Shown piece after piece: positions 1 through 8,941 of a DNA stretch of 64,000 nt. The notes under the pieces were generated by a model. The model made no database searches. It worked only from the letters and a program-made list of their open reading frames with translations, and had not been told where the DNA came from. This DNA is from Thiocystis violacea (GTDB lineage: Bacteria; Pseudomonadota; Gammaproteobacteria; Chromatiales; Chromatiaceae). A program made the position numbers and the translations under genes. The stretch covers positions 17,684 through 81,683 of the forward strand of contig NZ_NRRF01000017.1 of NCBI RefSeq assembly GCF_016583565.1, written 5' to 3'. Positions within the stretch are counted from its first letter, which is position 1. Each line of letters opens with the position of its first letter.

Positions 1-158
1 GTGGCGCCGCCCCAGGATTCCATGGACCAGTAACCGACTTGATCCAGCTTGCCAGCGATCGGGAGCATGTCCTCGATGCGCATGCGCGTCGCCAGCAGGG
101 ATTGGTGCGCGTCGCGCAGGACGACTTCGGTGATACCGAGTGTAGTGTTCTGATTCAT
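1..158 (-). CDS. oadA: Oxaloacetate decarboxylase alpha subunit, N-terminal part (cut by window edge)
   Basis: The reverse strand from 158 encodes a peptide starting [20 protein letters not shown] and continuing through [19 protein letters not shown]. This is the conserved N-terminus of the carboxyltransferase domain of oxaloacetate decarboxylase / pyruvate carboxylase subunit B; the RDAHQS segment carries the start of the metal-binding active site. Only about 52 residues are inside the window. It lies directly downstream of oadG on the same strand, as expected for an oadGA(B) operon of the Na+-translocating decarboxylase. The biotin domain and any oadB lie outside and cannot be judged. Confidence 0.88.
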   Translation of the reverse strand, partial: MNQNTTLGITEVVLRDAHQSLLATRMRIEDMLPIAGKLDQVGYWSMESWGGA

Positions 159-254
159 GGCGAGTGTCTGCGTGTTCACGCCGACCGGGAGCGCCGCTCA
201 CGCGGGCCGGGCGTTGTCGATGGGAATCTGGGGTGGGGTGTTGGGGCGAAACCC

Positions 255-515
255 TCAGTGATGTCCGCGGTAGCGAGCGACGGCCGCCGTGATGACGGCG
301 AGCAGCTCCTCGGATGATTCAGACCCGGTGGCCTGAGCTGGGCCGGTTCCCGCTGAGCCGGCTCCAGTGGGCTGTGCCTCGAGGTGTGGGAACTTGAGCA
401 CGATGGCCGACATGCCGCGCAGGATGCCGACGAGCATCAGCAGAAAACCGAACACGATGCCCATGCCGACCACGAGCAGGCGCAGGCTCTCCAGTAACAG
501 ATCTGTCTCGCTCAT
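255..515 (-). CDS. oadG: Oxaloacetate decarboxylase gamma subunit
   Basis: This 86-residue protein has one N-terminal membrane helix (about residues 12-34, rich in V, G, L, F) and a Pro/Gly/Ala-rich linker. It ends in a short segment, LLAVITAAVARYR, typical of the OadG C-terminus that contacts the alpha subunit. OadG anchors the decarboxylase alpha subunit to the membrane carboxybiotin-linked Na+ pump. The length fits the family (about 80-90 aa). It is followed 96 bp later by oadA on the same strand. The function rests on family resemblance plus context; the sequence itself is low in conserved residues. Confidence 0.85.
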   Translation of the reverse strand: MSETDLLLESLRLLVVGMGIVFGFLLMLVGILRGMSAIVLKFPHLEAQPTGAGSAGTGPAQATGSESSEELLAVITAAVARYRGHH

Positions 516-1129
516 TTCAGTCTCGGCTCCACCGTCTCGTCTGGGTCGTTCCCGAGGGCGTCCCGGCGGATGTCCGCGCCGATCGGCGCCCCGCGGGCCA
601 GTCTTGGCGTTTCAGCGGGTCGGGCGGCCCGGACCCTTCGTTGGGCTGGCAGCGTAACCGCGATGCCCTTGATGGGCAAGATTTTGGTCATCTCGATCAA
701 GCGACTAGAGGTCTTCCAGTATGACGCTCAGTCCTCCGGAAGCCGTTCGGGGCAGCCCTCTGCTCGGGGCCTGACGATGCCTCGGGTTGCGTATGCTGGA
801 CGGTTCAAGATCATGAATTCAAAGGGAAGTGCGTGCGTGTCGAGGCGTTCGAGCGATCGGGTGTCGCTGTCGAGCGTTGCGTCGCCCATCCATCCATCGA
901 GGGGTGCATGGGCGATGAAGTCGGCGGATCTCGAGTCTCGGCTCAATCGCTGTCCGCGTCCCCGATCCATTGATACGGCGCGGGTCAGAGTATCGCCCAT
1001 TTCAATGATGGCCTTGTCCGCCGTCCCGACATCCCCCGGCGTGCCTTTGGCATTTACGCCGGGCCTCTCCAGGAGGCATGATCTCCAGCCTCTGGCCCGG
1101 CCAGGCACCGACTTGCGAGGTTTGTCGTC
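516..1129. other. Gene-poor gap between oadG and the ADP-ribosylglycohydrolase
   Basis: These 614 bases separate divergent genes. Open frames exist on both strands but have arginine-rich composition typical of antisense frames in GC-rich DNA. A 62-residue minus-strand frame whose stop overlaps the oadG ATG has no recognisable motif. Promoters for both flanking genes must lie here, but no clear -35/-10 pair was identified. Confidence 0.5.
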
Positions 1130-2071
1130 ATGCCCGAATCCGCTCCGACCCTCCGCGACCGCTATCGAGGCGCCTTGATGGGCCTGGCCGTCGGCGATGC
1201 ACTGGGTACCACGCTCGAATTCACGCGGCCGGGCGCCTTCGCGCCGATCGATGACATGGTCGGCGGTGGGCCGTTTCGGCTCGCACCCGGGCAATGGACG
1301 GACGACACCTCGATGGCGCTCTGTCTGGCCGAGAGCCTGATCGAGCGCCGCGGGTTCGACGCGGAGGACCAGATGCGCCGCTACCTGCGCTGGCGCGACG
1401 AGGGACACTGGAGCAGCACGGGCCGCTGCTTCGATATCGGCACGACCGTCGTCGCGGCCCTCGAGCGCTTCGAGGCGAGCGACGACCCCTACGCCGGCTC
1501 GACCGATCCTCACACCGCGGGCAATGGGTCGCTGATGCGGCTCGCGCCAGTTCCGCTGGCCTTCATGCGGGATCCCGTCGAGGCCGTGCGCTGCGCTGGC
1601 TGCATGTCCAGGACGACCCATGGCGCGCCGGAGGCCGTCGATGCCTGTCGCTACATGGCGGGTCTCATGGTGGGTGCGCTGCAGGGGCGGGGGAAGGATG
1701 TGCTGCTGGCGCCGCTGTTCGCGCCTGGGGAGGTGGACTGGCGGGCGCACCTGCTCAGTCATCAGATCGGTCTCATCGCCGGCGGGCGTTTCAAGGTGCG
1801 TCAGCCGCCGGTCATCCGGGGCACCGGCTATGTCGCCCAGGCATTGGAGGCGGCGCTGTGGGCCTTCGACACCACGACGAGCTTCCGTGAGGGGGTGCTC
1901 AAGGCGGTGAATCTCGGCGAAGACGCCGACACCACGGGCGCCATCTTCGGCCAGCTCGCCGGTGCCTACTATGGTGTCTCCGCCATTCCAGAGCCGTGGC
2001 GCGGCCGTATTACGATGGCCGAGACCATCCTCGAATTGGCCGACGGCCTGCTCGACCTTGCCGATCGCTAG
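1130..2071 (+). CDS. ADP-ribosylglycohydrolase (DraG-like) family protein
   Basis: This 313-residue protein is predicted to cleave ADP-ribose from modified proteins or small molecules using a binuclear Mg centre. Conserved features include GLAVGDALGTTLEF (about residues 17-30), the metal-binding WTDDTSMAL motif (about 56-64), and C-terminal GEDADTTGAIFGQLAGAYYG, which carries the second D/T metal cluster. The length is normal. A GAGG Shine-Dalgarno lies 9 bases before the ATG. No DraT partner or nitrogenase gene is nearby, so a role in nitrogenase reactivation cannot be assumed. Many genomes carry several such hydrolases of unknown target. Confidence 0.9.
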   Translation: MPESAPTLRDRYRGALMGLAVGDALGTTLEFTRPGAFAPIDDMVGGGPFRLAPGQWTDDTSMALCLAESLIERRGFDAEDQMRRYLRWRDEGHWSSTGRCFDIGTTVVAALERFEASDDPYAGSTDPHTAGNGSLMRLAPVPLAFMRDPVEAVRCAGCMSRTTHGAPEAVDACRYMAGLMVGALQGRGKDVLLAPLFAPGEVDWRAHLLSHQIGLIAGGRFKVRQPPVIRGTGYVAQALEAALWAFDTTTSFREGVLKAVNLGEDADTTGAIFGQLAGAYYGVSAIPEPWRGRITMAETILELADGLLDLADR

Positions 2072-2094
2072 CCTTGGGAATGCGTCTTCGGTGC

Positions 2095-2284
2095 CTTCCG
2101 GGAAACAGCAGACCGACAGCAGTGAGCGTGTAGGATGGGCAAAGCCCCTGCGATGCGCTTCGTTCGGCGTGCTGATGGTCAAAGGGCGTGCCCATCATCC
2201 CAGCTCCGCGCCTTGCAGGATGGGCACGTCCGTCCAGCGCCGAGGGCAGGTTCAAGCCCCGAGCGCGGACGTTGCCCATCCTAC
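2095..2284 (+). repeat. Dispersed 155-bp inverted-repeat element, copy 1, with 5' TTCCGGGAAA module
   Basis: The core at 2130-2284 starts GTAGGATGGGCAAAG and ends GTTGCCCATCCTAC, so the ends are inverted repeats. An inner pair, CGTGCCCATC and GATGGGCACG, gives four alternating copies of the GATGGGCA octamer. About 35 bases ahead of the core is CTTCCGGGAAACAGCAG. The same arrangement recurs at 41840-42029 and 63409-63596. This copy fills the gap between two convergent genes. Confidence 0.85.
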
Positions 2285-2301
2285 CGACTTGCCGATCGGT
2301 C

Positions 2302-3099
2302 TCAGCGTTGCACCCACTCCAGAACCTTGTACTCGGCGACGATCGCCGGGTCGATCGTATGCACGACCTTGCCGCCATGCAGGCGCCGCTCGACGAGCAG
2401 CTCGCCTGCGCGACTGACATCGATCAGGCCTCCGCTGCGCTCCAGGCCATTGCGCATCCTGAGGCGCACGGTTTTGCCGATGTCCGCATTGGCCCCGCGC
2501 GGGTCCTTCGCGACATAGGACCGGACCAATCTCGGCTGGGCGGGCGTCCTCTTCTCGGCCTCCTCTTGTGCGCGATGGGCATCCTCCAGCGCTACCGCAT
2601 CCTCGATCTTGGCGTTCAGCGCCGCCGCGGGATCGAGGTCGGCAACCGCCTCGCTGGCGATGCCTCGACCCCTGTCCGGCGCCGTTTGCGACACCGCGGC
2701 GGGTTGAACGGGCTGTGCGGCCATGATGCCCTTGAGCCCCCGGCGCATCTCGTCCTCCGCCTCCCCCCGCGTCATCTGCCCAGTCTGTACGCGGTGAAGG
2801 AGATCCTGCTGCAGCGCCTGGATCTCAGCCGTCTGCAGTTGCATCGCCCCGGAATCCATCGACTGCACCATGCTCCCAACGAAGACCCAGGTGAGGATGA
2901 GCGCCAGAAAGGAACTCCCCAGGTGCGCCAGGAACGGCTTGGCGGCGCGGTCCCAGTGCAGGATGCCAAAGATGAGTGTGGCGAAGGGAAGAAAGAGACA
3001 GGCCAGTCCCCAGAGGATGTCGGTCTGAAAGGCGACCACGAGCAGCCAGACGAAGGCGGCCAGCGCGATGACGCCGAGGACGGCGAAGAGAAGCTCCAT
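2302..3099 (-). CDS. Membrane protein of unknown function
   Basis: This 265-residue protein starts at the internal ATG (MELLFAVLGV), chosen because AGGAG precedes it by 6-7 bases; the longer frame starts 33 bases upstream without such a site. Two or three hydrophobic helices fill the first 70 residues, with WDRAAKPFLAHLGSSF between them. A charged, Ala/Glu-rich, probably coiled or disordered middle follows. The C-terminal 70 residues (VRLRMRNGLERSGGLIDV...VEYKVLEWVQR) look like a small beta-rich cytosolic or periplasmic domain. I do not recognise the family. It is transcribed convergently with the ADP-ribosylglycohydrolase, with repeat copy 1 between them. Confidence 0.7.
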   Translation of the reverse strand: MELLFAVLGVIALAAFVWLLVVAFQTDILWGLACLFLPFATLIFGILHWDRAAKPFLAHLGSSFLALILTWVFVGSMVQSMDSGAMQLQTAEIQALQQDLLHRVQTGQMTRGEAEDEMRRGLKGIMAAQPVQPAAVSQTAPDRGRGIASEAVADLDPAAALNAKIEDAVALEDAHRAQEEAEKRTPAQPRLVRSYVAKDPRGANADIGKTVRLRMRNGLERSGGLIDVSRAGELLVERRLHGGKVVHTIDPAIVAEYKVLEWVQR

Positions 3100-3577
3100 C
3101 CGAATCTCCTGTGAGAGTGAACGAGCCGGCATGGGGGGGGTGGCGGCAAAGGTGAGAAGACCGATCGGCGGGGCCGAGAGGTCTGCACGCGCGCTTTCCG
3201 GCTCGTTCGTTCGGTGGAAATGCTAGCTGAGGGCGTTACGGCGGACTGGGATCGGCTGCACAGTGCGAGGTTGGCATGCTGTTGATTTGGCGGTCGCCGT
3301 CCAAGCGATGCGGACGCCTTCGCAGTATCGGATGCCGCTCGTCACCTGGATGAGTCTAATGTTCCCCGCGTGGTTGCGGTGGGCGATCCTCAGGCCGGCG
3401 AGCGCACGCCTTGATGCAGGGCATGACGCGGATCTTCGTTCGAGGTGCCAGTCGAGCTATGAAGGGCTACTCTAGACAGATGCCGGCCCCTGACTCCCCG
3501 TCGGGATGGTCCCTCAAGCTGCCAGGGCGCCCGATCAGATTCGTAAGGCCGCAGGGACGTGCCAAGGAGTAGCGACG
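3100..3577. other. Divergent intergenic region
   Basis: These 478 bases lie between the minus-strand membrane protein and the plus-strand porin-like gene. There is a run of eight G at 3133-3140. A 70-codon plus frame at 3263-3475 has no initiation site or motif and is not called. Nothing else was recognised. Confidence 0.4.
3564..3569 (+). promoter_or_regulatory. Shine-Dalgarno site that decides a TTG start
   Basis: AAGGAG lies 8 bases before the TTG at 3578. It supports TTG as the porin-like gene's start over the unsupported ATG at 3506 and the ATG at 3611, which lacks proper spacing. Confidence 0.6.
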
Positions 3578-4798
3578 TTGCAATCGCGTTTTCGATCGAC
3601 GGCGAGAGGTATGAGGCTTTGCTGCTGCATCGTACTGGCGGCTGGGCTCGGCCTGGCTAGGGACGCGCTCTGCGACCTGCCTGACGGTGTCCAGATCCAC
3701 GGATTTGCGAGTCAGGGCTACATCCTGACCACCGGGAACAACTTCTTCGGCGAGACCATCGACGGCGGCGCCTTCGACTTTCGCGAGCTGGGGCTCAATG
3801 GCTCCTGGCGGATCACGCCGACTGTGCAGGTCTCGCTGCAAGCCCTCTCGCGCAACGCGGGCGAAACGGATGACGGGGCCTTGCGGCTGGATTACGGGTT
3901 CATCGATTACGGCTTCTTCACGAGTGCCGACGATCGGTGGGGCTTGCGGCTCGGCCGTATCCTGAATCCCTTCGGTTTCTACAACGATACCCGGGATGTG
4001 GCCTTCATTCGTCCGAGCATTCTTCTGCCCCAATCCATCTACTTCGATGTAAACCGCAATCTATCGCTGTCCTCGGATGGTGCTCAGCTCTACGCCGAGC
4101 GGCAATCGGAGATCGGCAATCTCACGCTTCAGCTCGCGCTCGCGCTTCCGCGCGTGGAGGATCCGGATTTCGAGCGGGCCATCTTCTTCGTGCAGCCGGC
4201 CCCAGGCCGGCTCGCCCCGGAGCCGTCGTGGATGGGGCGCCTCGCCTACGAGAGCGATAGCGGCGGTCTTCGCTTGATGCTGTCCGGTGGTCAGGTCAAC
4301 GTGGGATACGATCCTGGGGGATCGGACGATCCCTATCTGGCGGGTGGTTTTCAGTTCGATGTGCTCATCCTCTCGGCCCAGTACAACGCGCGCCGCTGGG
4401 ATCTCACCGCGGAATACGCGCTGCGTTCCAATCGCTTTCGCGACTATGGACCCCTGCTTCCGGATACCAGCTACGTTGGCGAGAGCTACTACCTTCAAGC
4501 CGCTTACCGTTTTGCCCCACAGTGGGAGACCGTCGTCCGCTACGACAGGCTCTATTGGGATCGGGAGGACCGCGACGGCTCGGCGTTCGCGGCGCTAACT
4601 GGGCTGCCAGCGCATCGCCGTTTCGCGAAGGACCTCATGGTCGGGTTGCGCTGGGATGTCACCCCCTCCTTCATGCTGAGAACGGAATTCCATTACATCG
4701 ATGGCACGGGTTGGCTGTCTGAGCTGGAGAATCCGGTGCCGTCCGCAACCGAGCGCTACTGGACGCTCTTCGCTGTCCTCGGCTCCTATCGGTTCTGA
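3578..4798 (+). CDS. Outer-membrane beta-barrel (porin-like) protein
   Basis: From the TTG start this is 406 residues. A basic n-region is followed by a hydrophobic signal core (LCCCIVLAAGLGLA), with likely cleavage near ALC|DL. The mature part has alternating polar and aromatic strands such as GIHGFASQGYILTT-like, GLRLGRILNPFGFYND, YYLQAAYRF and LMVGLRWDV, and ends in a terminal Phe (VLGSYRF), the usual BamA recognition signature. The pattern GFASQGY near the mature N-terminus and RPS after FYNDTRD is seen in uncharacterised proteobacterial porin-like proteins. The substrate is unknown. The gene stands alone; the next gene is convergent. Confidence 0.75.
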   Translation: MQSRFRSTARGMRLCCCIVLAAGLGLARDALCDLPDGVQIHGFASQGYILTTGNNFFGETIDGGAFDFRELGLNGSWRITPTVQVSLQALSRNAGETDDGALRLDYGFIDYGFFTSADDRWGLRLGRILNPFGFYNDTRDVAFIRPSILLPQSIYFDVNRNLSLSSDGAQLYAERQSEIGNLTLQLALALPRVEDPDFERAIFFVQPAPGRLAPEPSWMGRLAYESDSGGLRLMLSGGQVNVGYDPGGSDDPYLAGGFQFDVLILSAQYNARRWDLTAEYALRSNRFRDYGPLLPDTSYVGESYYLQAAYRFAPQWETVVRYDRLYWDREDRDGSAFAALTGLPAHRRFAKDLMVGLRWDVTPSFMLRTEFHYIDGTGWLSELENPVPSATERYWTLFAVLGSYRF

Positions 4799-4854
4799 AC
4801 GCGACCCACGTCGCTGCCGGAAGGGGCTGCCGACGAGGGCCGGACTGAGTCGAT

Positions 4855-5646
4855 TCAGGGCTTGCGTCCAGCGGCCAGAACCATGTTTGTGCTGCCGAAC
4901 AAGGTTCCCCGCTCGCCTCTTAGCGCGAGCTCAGACCGCCAGGCGTCGAGCGCTTCCGCCTCCACCAAGCCTGCGTCAAGGGCGCCCTGCTCGACCTCAT
5001 CCAGCCTCGCCAGGTATCGGATTTGGGCGGCATTGCCGGTGATCGCGATCGGCTGGACCTCGATCTGGACATCTTTGAGGCCGGCCTCGGCGAAGAGGCG
5101 AAACAACTGCCGGCCGGAGTAGCCGTTCGTCAGAAGGCGCTCGGCGTGGAAACGCACCAGCTTGCGCTCGGTGTCGGTCTGGGTCGTGTCGATCGATAGC
5201 GCTCCCCAATCCGGATCCACCACCACAACCCAGCCTCCTTGTCGCGTTACCCGTATCATTTCGCCGAGCGCTAGCGCGGGGTCAGTGAGATGCATGAATA
5301 GCCGCTCGCTGCGGCAGGCATCGACGCTGAGCGACTCCAAGGGCAGGGTGCAGGCATTGCCGACCCGATGCGATACGCGATCCGCCAAGCCGGCCTGCTC
5401 CGCGCGCTCATTGGCCGTTGCCACCATGGACGCGTCAGCATCCACCCCGAGCACGCTTCCTTCAGGCCCCATCGCCTCCGCGATTGCCAGGGTGTCGATG
5501 CCAATCCCGCAGCCAACGTCCAGAGCTTGACTTCCTTGTTCCAACCGCATCAGAGAGTAGCTGCGGGTCTTGGTCGGAAGCAGCAGCTGGGCTGCGGCCT
5601 TCAGGTATTCGGCATCGACATAGCCGGCTGATCGATCTGGTTTCAT
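4855..5646 (-). CDS. Class I SAM-dependent methyltransferase
   Basis: This 263-residue protein has a Rossmann methyltransferase fold. Motif I is LDVGCGIGIDTLAIA (about residues 42-56), motif II is VLGVDADASMV, and a DACRSERLFMHL segment corresponds to motif IV. A later WVVVVDPDWGAL strand matches UbiE/MenG-like and Methyltransf_11/31 families. The substrate is not evident; small-molecule methylation is most likely. It is transcribed alone, convergent with the porin-like gene and upstream-adjacent to the PEP-CTERM acyltransferase, with which no functional link is visible. Confidence 0.85.
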   Translation of the reverse strand: MKPDRSAGYVDAEYLKAAAQLLLPTKTRSYSLMRLEQGSQALDVGCGIGIDTLAIAEAMGPEGSVLGVDADASMVATANERAEQAGLADRVSHRVGNACTLPLESLSVDACRSERLFMHLTDPALALGEMIRVTRQGGWVVVVDPDWGALSIDTTQTDTERKLVRFHAERLLTNGYSGRQLFRLFAEAGLKDVQIEVQPIAITGNAAQIRYLARLDEVEQGALDAGLVEAEALDAWRSELALRGERGTLFGSTNMVLAAGRKP

Positions 5647-5724
5647 CGCGCTCGCCTCCTGGGGGTAAATCTGAATCCGTGGTGAACGGGTCCGTCACCG
5701 GCGATCGAGCATTGCCAACGCAGC

Positions 5725-6489
5725 CTAGGTTGCATTGAAGTCAGCGCCCAAACCATTGCCTGTCCCGAATAGTTGTGCGTCGATGTGTGTGAACAGCTCC
5801 TCGATCTCTGGGAGCAGCACGCCAAGGGCTCGCTTTCGCGGCAGTGCGAAGGGTGCTCGAAGGCCGAAGTGATCGACCGCCTCGCCTGCCTGCGTAAACA
5901 TGATCCCGAAGCGCTGCAGCAATCGCGCAAGCCGCGGTTCCATCAGCGCGAAGGCGAGGTCGGTCGAACTTCTCAGGAACATGGACATGCCGGCCGTGAA
6001 CAGCCCAACGGGAATCATCGGGAAATTGCTGCGGCGCTCGTTTCCTTCCGACTCCTGATCATCCGGCATGCTGATGGGCTTCTTGTCATCCTTCTTGCGA
6101 CGTCGAAATCGCTCGACGACAGCGAGTCGGGACATTTCGCCGACGCTTTGCCGCGGCAGATGGTTCGAGCTGAGGGAATACTCAGGGAAGGTCGCGCAGA
6201 AGGTCTCGAAAGGCAGCAAGCAGATCCGGCCGTCTTTCTCTGGACGGACCAGACGAATGCAGCCCACCGGGAGCTGCGTTTGACGATGGATCATCAGGGC
6301 ATGTTGGGCGCGCTCGTCGTATTCATCCTGCTCCATCTGACCTGGACATTGCTCTTCCGCGAGGTAACCGAATTCCTTGCAGTAGACCTCGTAGCGGACT
6401 TGGTAGACCTGCGCGAGCAGCTCCGGAGTCGTGGCGAGCTTGAGCTCGAAATAAGTGCCGAAGTTTGCGGCGATGCTGGCTTGAACCAC
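5725..6489 (-). CDS. PEP-CTERM/exosortase system-associated acyltransferase
   Basis: This 254-residue protein starts at GTG, with GAGGAA 8 bases upstream. The N-terminal part (TTPELLAQVYQVRYEVYCKEFGYL, given as VYQVRYEVYCKEFGY) is the hallmark of an autoinducer-synthase-like GNAT fold used by the acyltransferase family that co-occurs with exosortase/PEP-CTERM sorting. Other conserved parts are VGCIRLVRP and EMSRLAVVERFRRR. The family is not known to make homoserine lactones; its acyl acceptor is uncertain. A PEP-CTERM substrate lies at 29.6-30.3 kb. A 14-bp perfect palindrome sits 26 bases upstream. Confidence 0.85.
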   Translation of the reverse strand: MVQASIAANFGTYFELKLATTPELLAQVYQVRYEVYCKEFGYLAEEQCPGQMEQDEYDERAQHALMIHRQTQLPVGCIRLVRPEKDGRICLLPFETFCATFPEYSLSSNHLPRQSVGEMSRLAVVERFRRRKKDDKKPISMPDDQESEGNERRSNFPMIPVGLFTAGMSMFLRSSTDLAFALMEPRLARLLQRFGIMFTQAGEAVDHFGLRAPFALPRKRALGVLLPEIEELFTHIDAQLFGTGNGLGADFNAT

Positions 6490-6514
6490 GATGGCGTTCC
6501 TCGTCGTGTGGTGA

Positions 6515-6528
6515 CAGTACGCGTACTG
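6515..6528. promoter_or_regulatory. Perfect 14-bp palindrome upstream of the acyltransferase
   Basis: CAGTACGCGTACTG is a perfect inverted repeat whose edge is 26 bases from the GTG start at 6489, in a 107-base gap. The position suits an operator or promoter-overlapping regulator site. The cognate regulator is unknown. Confidence 0.35.
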
Positions 6529-6596
6529 CGCCCTGGCGGCAGGGCTCGCTCAAGGGGGAAGCTACCATCAAGCGCGCGCAAAAGGCGAGGGACCGC

Positions 6597-8798
6597 TTAC
6601 ACATCGCGCATCGGTTCGACTTGCCCCTCCATCAGCCGCCAGCGCAGCTTCGTCAGCCGCTGGCTCGATTCGACCTTCTTGATCGCCATTCCGAGCGCCT
6701 TTGGCTGAGCGATCAGCACGACCAGGCGCTTGCCGCGCGTCACGGCCGTGTAGAGCAGGTTCCGCTGCAAGAGCGTGTAGTGCTGCATGGCGAGCGGGAT
6801 GACGACGGCTGGGTACTCAGAGCCCTGAGCCTTGTGGACGCTGGTGGCGTAGGCGAGGGCGACCTCGTCCAGCTCGCCGCTCTCGTAGACGACGGCGCGT
6901 CCCTCGAAGTCGATGGTCAGCAGCCCCTCCTCGGCGTCGATCGACTGGATGCGGCCGATGTCGCCGTTGAAGACCTCCTTGTCGTAGTCGTTGACCAGCT
7001 GGATGACCTTGTCGCCCGGGGCGTAGGTCCAGCCGAAGCGCTCGATGCGCGGCTGGGCGTCGGGGTTGAGGGCGGTCTGGAGCGCGACGTTGAGTGCGCG
7101 CGATCCGAGCCCGCCCCGGTTCATCGGGGTCAGAACTTGAACGTCCCGGACGGGGTCCAGGCCGAAGCGGCTGGGGATGCGCTCGGTGACGACGCGCATC
7201 AGCTTGTCGTGGATCGCCTCCGGGGTGTCGCAGCGGATCAGGTAGAAGTCGCTGTCCGCTCGGTCGGCATCCGGGATCTCGGGCATCTTGCCGGCGTTGA
7301 TGCGGTGGGCGTTGACGATGATGCGGGAGGCGGCGGCCTGGCGGAAGATCTCGGTGAGGCGCACAGTCGGCACGGCGCCCGAGCCGATGAGGTCCGCGAG
7401 CACGGCGCCCGGTCCGACCGAGGGGAGCTGGTCGACGTCGCCGACCAGCAGCACGGCGGCCCGGGTCGGCACGGCGCGCAGGAGCTGATTCATCAGCACC
7501 ACGTCGACCATGGAGACCTCGTCCACCACCAGCAGGTCGGTTTCGAGCTGGCTGTACTGGTCGCGGCGGAAGCCCATGATCTGCGGATCGAATTCCAGCA
7601 GCCGATGGATGGTCCTGGCCTCGCCGCCGGTGGATTCGGACAGGCGCTTGGCGGCGCGCCCGGTCGGGGCGCACAGCAGCACCTCGACGCCCTTGGCCCG
7701 CAGGATGCGCAGGATGCTGTTGACCACGGTGGTCTTCCCCACGCCCGGCCCGCCGGTGATGATGGTGACCTTGCCGGAGACGGCGGCGGCGATGGCGGCG
7801 CGCTGGGAGTCGGATAGGGCGAGCCCGGTCTGGGTCTCGGCCCAGGGCAATGCCTTCCCGATGTCGATGGCGCCCCAGGGCGGCGGGGCGAGCTTCAGGC
7901 GTTCCAGGTTGCGGGCGATGCCCAACTCGGCGCGCTGCAAGGGCGTCAGGAAGAGCGCGGGCCGCTCCTCGATGGGCTCGGCGACCAGGCGCTCTTCGGT
8001 CAATTCGACCTGGATGGCCTCCTCGATGATGGGGGTCGGGATCTCCAGCAGGGTGCGGGACTGCTCGACCAGGTGCTCGTGCCAGGCGGCGCAGTGGCCT
8101 TCGCCCGCGATCTCCTGCAGGACGTGCCGCACGCCCGCCTGTGCGCGGATGAGCGAGTCGCGCGGGATGCCGAGCCGCCCGGCGATGGTGTCCGCGGTCT
8201 TGAAGCCGATGCCATGGATGTCGAGCGCCAGCCGATAGGGGTTCTCGCGCACCTGCTCGACGGCCCGGTCGCCGTAGGTCTTGTAGATGCGCACGGCGCG
8301 CGCGGTGCCGACCCCGTGGGACTGGAGGAAGACCATGATCTCGCGGATCACCTTCTGCTCCGCCCAGGCGTCCGTGACCCGCTTCCTGCGTTTCGGGCCG
8401 ATGCCCTCCAGTTCCAGCAGCCGATCCGGGCTGTCCTCGATGACGTCGAACACCTGCTCGCCGAAGGCCCGCACCAGTTTCTTCGCGAAGTGCGGCCCGA
8501 TGCCCTTGACCATGCCGGAGCCCAGATAGCGCTCGATCCCGTCGAGCGTCCGCGGCTGGATGACGCGCAGGTTGACGGACTTGAACTGCAGCCCATGCTG
8601 GCGGTCGTTCACCCACCAGCCCTCGGCCTCCAGATACTCGCCTGGGGTGACGCTGGCCGCCGAGCCGATCACGGTGATCAGCTCGCGCTCCCCGCGCACC
8701 TTCACCCGCAGCACGCAGAAGCCGCTTTCCGGGCTGTGGAAGGTGACCCGCTCGACGGAACCGCTCAGGCGCTCGGTGGGTGCTTGTGGCTCTCGCAT
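6597..8798 (-). CDS. recD2: ATP-dependent RecD2-type DNA helicase
   Basis: This 733-residue superfamily 1B 5'-3' helicase is of the RecBCD-independent RecD2 (YrrC) type. The N-terminal OB-like region ([20 protein letters not shown]) is followed by helix-hairpin-helix repeats around residues 85-200 ([34 protein letters not shown]). Walker A is [13 protein letters not shown], Walker B is [11 protein letters not shown], and the C-terminal UvrD-like motif is [15 protein letters not shown]. The internal ATG starting MREPQAP is preferred because the family begins a few residues before LSG. A frame starting 60 bases further upstream (8858) is also open. It acts in DNA repair and replication-fork maintenance. 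Confidence 0.93.
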   Translation of the reverse strand: MREPQAPTERLSGSVERVTFHSPESGFCVLRVKVRGERELITVIGSAASVTPGEYLEAEGWWVNDRQHGLQFKSVNLRVIQPRTLDGIERYLGSGMVKGIGPHFAKKLVRAFGEQVFDVIEDSPDRLLELEGIGPKRRKRVTDAWAEQKVIREIMVFLQSHGVGTARAVRIYKTYGDRAVEQVRENPYRLALDIHGIGFKTADTIAGRLGIPRDSLIRAQAGVRHVLQEIAGEGHCAAWHEHLVEQSRTLLEIPTPIIEEAIQVELTEERLVAEPIEERPALFLTPLQRAELGIARNLERLKLAPPPWGAIDIGKALPWAETQTGLALSDSQRAAIAAAVSGKVTIITGGPGVGKTTVVNSILRILRAKGVEVLLCAPTGRAAKRLSESTGGEARTIHRLLEFDPQIMGFRRDQYSQLETDLLVVDEVSMVDVVLMNQLLRAVPTRAAVLLVGDVDQLPSVGPGAVLADLIGSGAVPTVRLTEIFRQAAASRIIVNAHRINAGKMPEIPDADRADSDFYLIRCDTPEAIHDKLMRVVTERIPSRFGLDPVRDVQVLTPMNRGGLGSRALNVALQTALNPDAQPRIERFGWTYAPGDKVIQLVNDYDKEVFNGDIGRIQSIDAEEGLLTIDFEGRAVVYESGELDEVALAYATSVHKAQGSEYPAVVIPLAMQHYTLLQRNLLYTAVTRGKRLVVLIAQPKALGMAIKKVESSQRLTKLRWRLMEGQVEPMRDV

Positions 8799-8941
8799 GC
8801 TGGCTCGGCGCCGTCGGGCGCGTGGTTCTGCCGAGGGTGAAGGGATGGGGAACAGCATATCCCAGGATTCGCCGGATGATTCGGGCGCATGCGGCGACCG
8901 CTGCCTCTAAACTACGCGATTGATCCGCGCACCCCATCCCG

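Noticed and set aside
667..676. GATGGGCAAG resembling the end of the 155-bp repeat
   Set aside because: Only about 10 bases match and no partner arm lies at the expected distance; most likely chance.
512..700. 62-residue minus frame whose stop overlaps the oadG ATG
   Set aside because: The overlap hints at coupling, but composition and lack of motif or ribosome site do not support a gene.
728..2182. 484-codon minus-strand open frame opposite the ADP-ribosylglycohydrolase
   Set aside because: Arginine/alanine/proline/histidine-rich, no motif; it is an antisense shadow of a recognised gene in GC-rich DNA.
3263..3475. 70-codon plus frame upstream of the porin-like gene
   Set aside because: No initiation signal and no similarity that I recognise; ends before the supported TTG start.
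5725..6489. Reading the acyltransferase as a homoserine-lactone synthase (LuxI)
   Set aside because: The sequence fits the exosortase-associated branch, which is longer and contains the FRRRKKDDKK insertion region; no luxR neighbour.
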